Positions 37,232 to 40,625 of a stretch of DNA of 40,625 bases are shown one piece after another. The position numbers were made by a program, and so were the translations under genes. The stretch is from positions 1-40,625 of the forward strand of contig CANGMH010000003.1 of assembly GCA_947454005.1 (NCBI GenBank), read 5' to 3'. The first letter of the stretch is position 1, and each line of letters opens with the position of its first letter. This DNA is from Verrucomicrobiota bacterium (GTDB lineage: Bacteria > Verrucomicrobiota > Verrucomicrobiia > Limisphaerales > UBA9464). The notes beneath the pieces are model-generated. The model saw only the letters and a program-made list of their open reading frames with translations, searched no databases and had not been told where the DNA came from.

Positions 37232-38344
37232 TCAGCTCCGCCGATGGAACGGGAAGTCGGTGTAGCCCTCCGCCGTCGGCGCCGACCACACCTTCGGATC
37301 CGCGGGAGGATTCAGCTCCCAACCGTGGGTGAACCGCTCCACGAGGTCGGGATTGCTCAGATAAGGCCGTCCGAAAGCGATGAGGTCCGCATGACCGGAG
37401 ACGATCGCCGCCTCGGCCGTTTCCCGCGTGTAGCCGCAGTTGCCCATCAGCGGGCCGGAGAACACCGCGCGGAATTCCGGGAGCGTCATCGGCGTGCCCT
37501 GCTGGTGGAAGCCGAAGGCCAGCCCGTCCACCACATGGAGGAAGGCCAGTCCGTAGGCGTCCAACTGCGCGGCGGCGTAGGTGTACGTCCCGCGGAAATC
37601 GGGCGCGCCCATGTCGTTGAAGTTGCCGTTGGGCGACAGGCGCACCGCCACACGATCCGCCGGCCAGACGGTGAGGACCGCCTCGACGATCTCCTTCAGG
37701 AAGCGATAGCGGTTCTCCACGCTTCCGCCGTAGCGATCCGTCCGATGATTCGTCTTGGAGTCGAGGAACTGGTTGATCAGGTAGCCGTTGGCCGCGTGGA
37801 TCTCCACCCCGTCGAATCCGGCGGCCTTGGCCCGTTCTGCCGCTCGCCGGTAATCCTGCACCACGTCGGCCACCTCGGCCGTCTCCAGGGCGCGCGGCGT
37901 CTCGTAGGGCTGCTTGCCGACCGGGGTGTGGATGGAATCGCCATCGATCTTGATGGCCGAGGCCGACACCGCCGGCTGGCCCCCGTGGAAGCTGCTGTGC
38001 GACGCGCGTCCGCAGTGCCAGAGCTGGAGAAAGATGGGCGTGCCGCGGGCCCGCAGCGCCGTCGTGATCTTCTTCCAGCCCGCCACCTGCGCATCGTTGT
38101 AGATGCCCGGCGAATCCACCCAGCCGAAGCCCTGTTCGGAGATGGTGGTCGCCTCGGCGATGATGAGCCCCGCCGAAGCCCGCTGCGTGTAATACTCCGC
38201 CATCAGATCGTTCGGCACGCGTTCACGACCGGAGCGGGCGCGGGTGAGCGGGGCCATCACCACCCGGTTGCGCAGCGGCAGACCGCGCAGGTCGAAGGGG
38301 GAGAGCAATCGGGGCGAGGCGTTGGTCGAGGCGGTGTCGTTCAT
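37232..38344 (-). CDS. Old yellow enzyme family alkene reductase (NemA-like)
   Basis: The 370-aa protein is a FMN-dependent TIM-barrel reductase. RNRVVMAPLTRARSG opens the barrel, FLQLWHCGRASH holds residues that contact the flavin, and H183/N186 in EIHAANGYLINQFLD bind the substrate carbonyl or nitro group. RYGGSVENRYRF and the phosphate-binding end LIAFGRPYLSNPDLVERF complete the family pattern. Length is typical (~365 aa). It uses NAD(P)H to reduce activated C=C bonds, nitro compounds or N-ethylmaleimide-like electrophiles and probably serves detoxification. The ATG at 38342-38344 was chosen by homology, not the in-frame codon ~30 residues earlier. Two palindromes lie just upstream of the start. 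It is not obviously linked to the kinase downstream, 395 bp away. Confidence 0.93.
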   Translation of the reverse strand: MNDTASTNASPRLLSPFDLRGLPLRNRVVMAPLTRARSGRERVPNDLMAEYYTQRASAGLIIAEATTISEQGFGWVDSPGIYNDAQVAGWKKITTALRARGTPIFLQLWHCGRASHSSFHGGQPAVSASAIKIDGDSIHTPVGKQPYETPRALETAEVADVVQDYRRAAERAKAAGFDGVEIHAANGYLINQFLDSKTNHRTDRYGGSVENRYRFLKEIVEAVLTVWPADRVAVRLSPNGNFNDMGAPDFRGTYTYAAAQLDAYGLAFLHVVDGLAFGFHQQGTPMTLPEFRAVFSGPLMGNCGYTRETAEAAIVSGHADLIAFGRPYLSNPDLVERFTHGWELNPPADPKVWSAPTAEGYTDFPFHRRS

Positions 38345-38365
38345 GGGTTCAGGCTTATCCGGGAT

Positions 38366-38396
38366 TGGCGCGATGCGCCAGCATTGCCACAAGTGG
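38366..38396. promoter_or_regulatory. Two palindromes upstream of the old yellow enzyme gene
   Basis: TGGCGCGATGCGCCA (38366-38380) is a perfect 6-bp inverted repeat with a 3-nt centre, 22-36 bp before the ATG. CCACAAGTGG (38387-38396) is a second. Operator function is a guess based on position; relatives of this enzyme are often under TetR-type repressors. Confidence 0.3.
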
Positions 38397-38579
38397 TCAG
38401 TTCGGCGACGAGGCGGAAAGGAGCTTCGCGTCGGTGGCAAGGGTGACCGTGCGGTCGTGCTCCAAGAAATCGTCGCCGGTGGACAACGTCCGCGTTTGGC
38501 TCACCGGACCGGCTCGCTGAACGGATCCCGGGCGGTTTGGTTCCGTTCAACCGGTTGTTGTCGGATGACCTAAGAGGAG

Positions 38580-38664
38580 TGGTGCCCACGACAGGACTTG
38601 AACCTGTACGATGTTACTCACTAGAACCTGAATCTAGCGCGTCTGCCAATTCCGCCACGTGGGC
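38580..38664 (-). tRNA. tRNA-Leu (anticodon CAG)
   Basis: Read on the minus strand, acceptor arms GCCCACG (38664-38658 paired with CGTGGGC at 38590-38584) are complete, with discriminator A and an encoded CCA (38582-38580). The anticodon stem CTAGA/TCTAG encloses TTCAGGT, giving anticodon CAG for CUG codons. A long variable arm (class II) and the T-arm ACAGG/CCTGT with TTCAAGT fit leucine tRNA. Confidence 0.95.
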
Positions 38665-38681
38665 TTCACGCTGCGCGCTGG

Positions 38682-38710
38682 GAGATAGGGGGGCGCGGTC
38701 GGAGCGACAA
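38682..38710 (-). promoter_or_regulatory. Putative promoter of tRNA-Leu
   Basis: On the minus strand TTGTCG (38710-38705) and TATCTC (38687-38682) are 17 bp apart, placing transcription start about 10 nt upstream of the tRNA 5' end. Confidence 0.5.
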
Positions 38711-38802
38711 GCTTTTTCCTCGGCGCTCCCGTGGAAACCGCGGCTTCCGGAGAGAAGTTGACGTCGCACGGACACAGGAGGTTCGCTACGCGCGTCCCCG
38801 AC

Positions 38803-40625
38803 ATGCAACACGCACGCATCCCTTCGCTCGTGGCCGCGCTGGTCCTCGGCACGGCCGCGAACGCCCTCGACTGGCATCCGGGCCCGGGTTACCGCGCGGC
38901 CAAGCTCGCCGTTCCGGCGGGCGGCAAGACCGGATTCACCCTGCTCGATCCGGCGGCTCTGGGGATCGATTTCACCAACGACCTCTCGGAGACGCGTCTC
39001 GGACAGTTCCAGAACCTGATGAACGGGTCGGGCGTCGCGGCCGCCGATATCGACGGCGACGGCCATGTGGACCTCTACTTCGTCCACAAACAGTCCTCCA
39101 ACCAGCTCTTCCGCAACCTGGGCGGATGGAAGTTCGCCAACGTGACCGCGGGCTCCGGCGCCGGCTGCACCAACCAGACCTCCGTCGGCGCGGTGTTCGG
39201 CGATCTCGACGGGAACGGCACCCAGGACCTGCTCGTCACCGGGTTCGGCGGGCCGCACGCGTGCCTGCTGAACGACGGCAAGGGCCGCTTCACCGATGTC
39301 ACCGCGTCCTGCGGGATCGCCAGCCGCACCGGAGGCACCTCGCTCGCCCTCGCGGATGTCGACGGCGACGGCGACCTGGACCTCTACCAGTGCAACTTCG
39401 CGACCCAGGCGATCCTCCGCGACGGCGCGACGGTCGCGACCCGCATGGTGGACGGCCAGCCGGTCGTCACCGGCCGTTTCGCCAACCGCTTGCGGATCAT
39501 CGAGGGCAAGCTCTACGAGCTCGGCGAGCCCGACGTGCTGTATCTCAACGACGGCAAGGGCCGGTTCACGCCGTCGCCTTGGGAGAAGACCTTCAGCGAC
39601 TCGGAAGGGCGGCCTGTCCCGCCCCTGGCGGATTTCGGGCTCGCGGTCCAGATCCGCGACGTGGACGGCGACGGCTTCCCCGACATCTACGTGTGCGATG
39701 ATTTCCAGACTCCGGACCATCTGTGGCTCGGCGACGGGAAGGGCCGCTTCCGCGAGGCGCCCGCGATGGCGCTCCGCAACATGAGCTTCGCCTCGATGGG
39801 CGTGGATTTCGCCGACATCGACCGCGACGGCCGGCTCGATTTCTTCACCGTCGAGATGCTCGACGGCAACCTCGGCCAGCACCTCCGCACGTCCAGCCCC
39901 ATCTCGCCCATCGCCCGCGCGCCCGGCCTCTCCGCCGACCGCGAGGAGTTCCCGCGCAACGCGCTCTACTGGAACCGCGGCGACGGCACCTACGCGGAGA
40001 TCGCCTGCTTCGCCGGCGTCGCGGCCACCAGCTGGTCGTGGGCGCCGGTCTTCATGGATGTCGACCTCGACGGCTGGGAGGACCTGCTGGTCTCGAACGG
40101 CCACATGCACGACGTCAACAACCGCGACGTCACCGCCCGCGTGAAATCCCGTCCGGGCCAGAGCCTCCAGGTCACCAAGGACCTGTTGCAGCAGTATCCG
40201 CGGCTCGAACCGCCCAAGGCCGCGTTCCGCAACCAGCACGACCTCACCTTCGCGGACACCAGCGCCGCATGGGGCTTCGATTCCACCCGCATCGCGCACG
40301 GGATGGTCACCGCCGACCTGGACGAGGACGGCGACCTCGACCTCGTCCTCAACTGCGCCTACGGCCCGCCGCTCATCTACCGCAACGACACGAGCGCGCC
40401 GCGCGTCGCCGTCCGCCTCAAGGGCAAGGCACCCAACGGCACGGGCATCGGCGCCCGGATCACCCTCACCGGCGGCCCGGTCCGGCAATCCCAGGAGATG
40501 GTCGCCGGCGGCCAATATCTCTCGAGCAGCGAACCGCTGCGCGTCTTCGCCGCCGGCAAAGGCGACATGACGCTCGAGGTCGTCTGGCGGTCCGGACAGC
40601 GGAGCATCGTCGAAGGCGTGAAGCC
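38803..40625 (+). CDS. Secreted FG-GAP/ASPIC-UnbV protein (C-terminus cut by window end)
   Basis: At least 607 codons are in frame from the ATG at 38803 to the window end. A signal peptide (SLVAALVLGTAANA, cleavage before LDWH) is followed by FG-GAP/VCBS calcium-loop repeats (DIDGDGHVDL, DLDGNGTQDL, DVDGDGDLDL, DVDGDGFPDI, DIDRDGRLDF, DVDLDGWEDL, DLDEDGDLDL). The C-terminal part is the ASPIC/UnbV domain, recognisable by VAVRLKGKAPNGTGIGARI and QEMVAGGQYLSSSEPLRVF. These proteins are numerous in Verrucomicrobia and Planctomycetes and are secreted, with no known substrate. It differs from the FG-GAP gene at 27303 by the ASPIC domain. An AGGAGG lies 21 nt upstream, too far for this ATG, and no closer in-frame start is seen. 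TTGACG at 38758-38763 is a possible -35 without a good -10. Confidence 0.88.
   Translation, partial: MQHARIPSLVAALVLGTAANALDWHPGPGYRAAKLAVPAGGKTGFTLLDPAALGIDFTNDLSETRLGQFQNLMNGSGVAAADIDGDGHVDLYFVHKQSSNQLFRNLGGWKFANVTAGSGAGCTNQTSVGAVFGDLDGNGTQDLLVTGFGGPHACLLNDGKGRFTDVTASCGIASRTGGTSLALADVDGDGDLDLYQCNFATQAILRDGATVATRMVDGQPVVTGRFANRLRIIEGKLYELGEPDVLYLNDGKGRFTPSPWEKTFSDSEGRPVPPLADFGLAVQIRDVDGDGFPDIYVCDDFQTPDHLWLGDGKGRFREAPAMALRNMSFASMGVDFADIDRDGRLDFFTVEMLDGNLGQHLRTSSPISPIARAPGLSADREEFPRNALYWNRGDGTYAEIACFAGVAATSWSWAPVFMDVDLDGWEDLLVSNGHMHDVNNRDVTARVKSRPGQSLQVTKDLLQQYPRLEPPKAAFRNQHDLTFADTSAAWGFDSTRIAHGMVTADLDEDGDLDLVLNCAYGPPLIYRNDTSAPRVAVRLKGKAPNGTGIGARITLTGGPVRQSQEMVAGGQYLSSSEPLRVFAAGKGDMTLEVVWRSGQRSIVEGVK

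Overview
The window is very GC-rich, densely packed and bacterial, with few classical Shine-Dalgarno sites. It most likely comes from a member of the Verrucomicrobiota; Planctomycetota is the main alternative. The indications are a zinc-ribbon Ser/Thr kinase, a PEP-CTERM protein, FG-GAP/ASPIC-UnbV secreted proteins, a Reg_prop/Y_Y_Y hybrid kinase, and a long DUF4159-MoxR-DUF58-BatA-DUF4175 operon. This placement is an inference from gene content, since there is no rRNA marker.

Left part (1-8.7 kb, all minus strand): the start of a Ser/Thr kinase with an N-terminal zinc ribbon (cut by the window edge); a stand-alone C-terminal half of carbamoyl-phosphate synthase large subunit (split carB); an MMPL/RND exporter; a NasA/NarB-type molybdopterin nitrate reductase; tRNA-Pro(TGG); and the tRNA t6A-cyclising enzyme TcdA. 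tcdA diverges from trigger factor (tig, plus strand), each with a plausible sigma70-type promoter. tig ends at a strong intrinsic terminator.

Centre (10.4-27.2 kb, plus strand): one tightly coupled operon. In order it encodes a secreted TPR/gluzincin protein, two tandem DUF4159 proteins, a MoxR AAA+ ATPase, a small out-of-place gene, a DUF58 protein, a BatA-like VWA membrane protein, a 1343-aa DUF4175 coiled-coil membrane protein, a VWA/glutamine-amidotransferase-like membrane protein, and a caspase-fold-like secreted protein with serines in place of the catalytic cysteine and two EF-hand-like loops. Most junctions overlap by 1-4 bases or abut. The exception is a 440-bp, less GC-rich block between moxR and DUF58. 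It is flanked by GATGA direct repeats, and its precise removal recreates an ATGA stop/start overlap. This operon is the strongest candidate for a poorly described system: probably an ATP-driven remodelling machine with several VWA adhesion domains acting at the cell envelope.

Right part (27.3-40.6 kb): a secreted seven-repeat FG-GAP protein and a FAD-dependent D-amino-acid dehydrogenase (plus). A minus-strand group follows, in transcription order: old yellow enzyme, 1300-aa hybrid histidine kinase, PEP-CTERM protein, REC-LuxR response regulator and methyltransferase. Then come tRNA-Leu(CAG) (minus) and the start of an FG-GAP/ASPIC-UnbV protein (plus, cut by the window end).

Three separate 35-bp stretches built of five 7-bp units occur at 5686-5720, 7490-7524 and 27196-27230. 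The first lies in frame inside the nitrate reductase gene.
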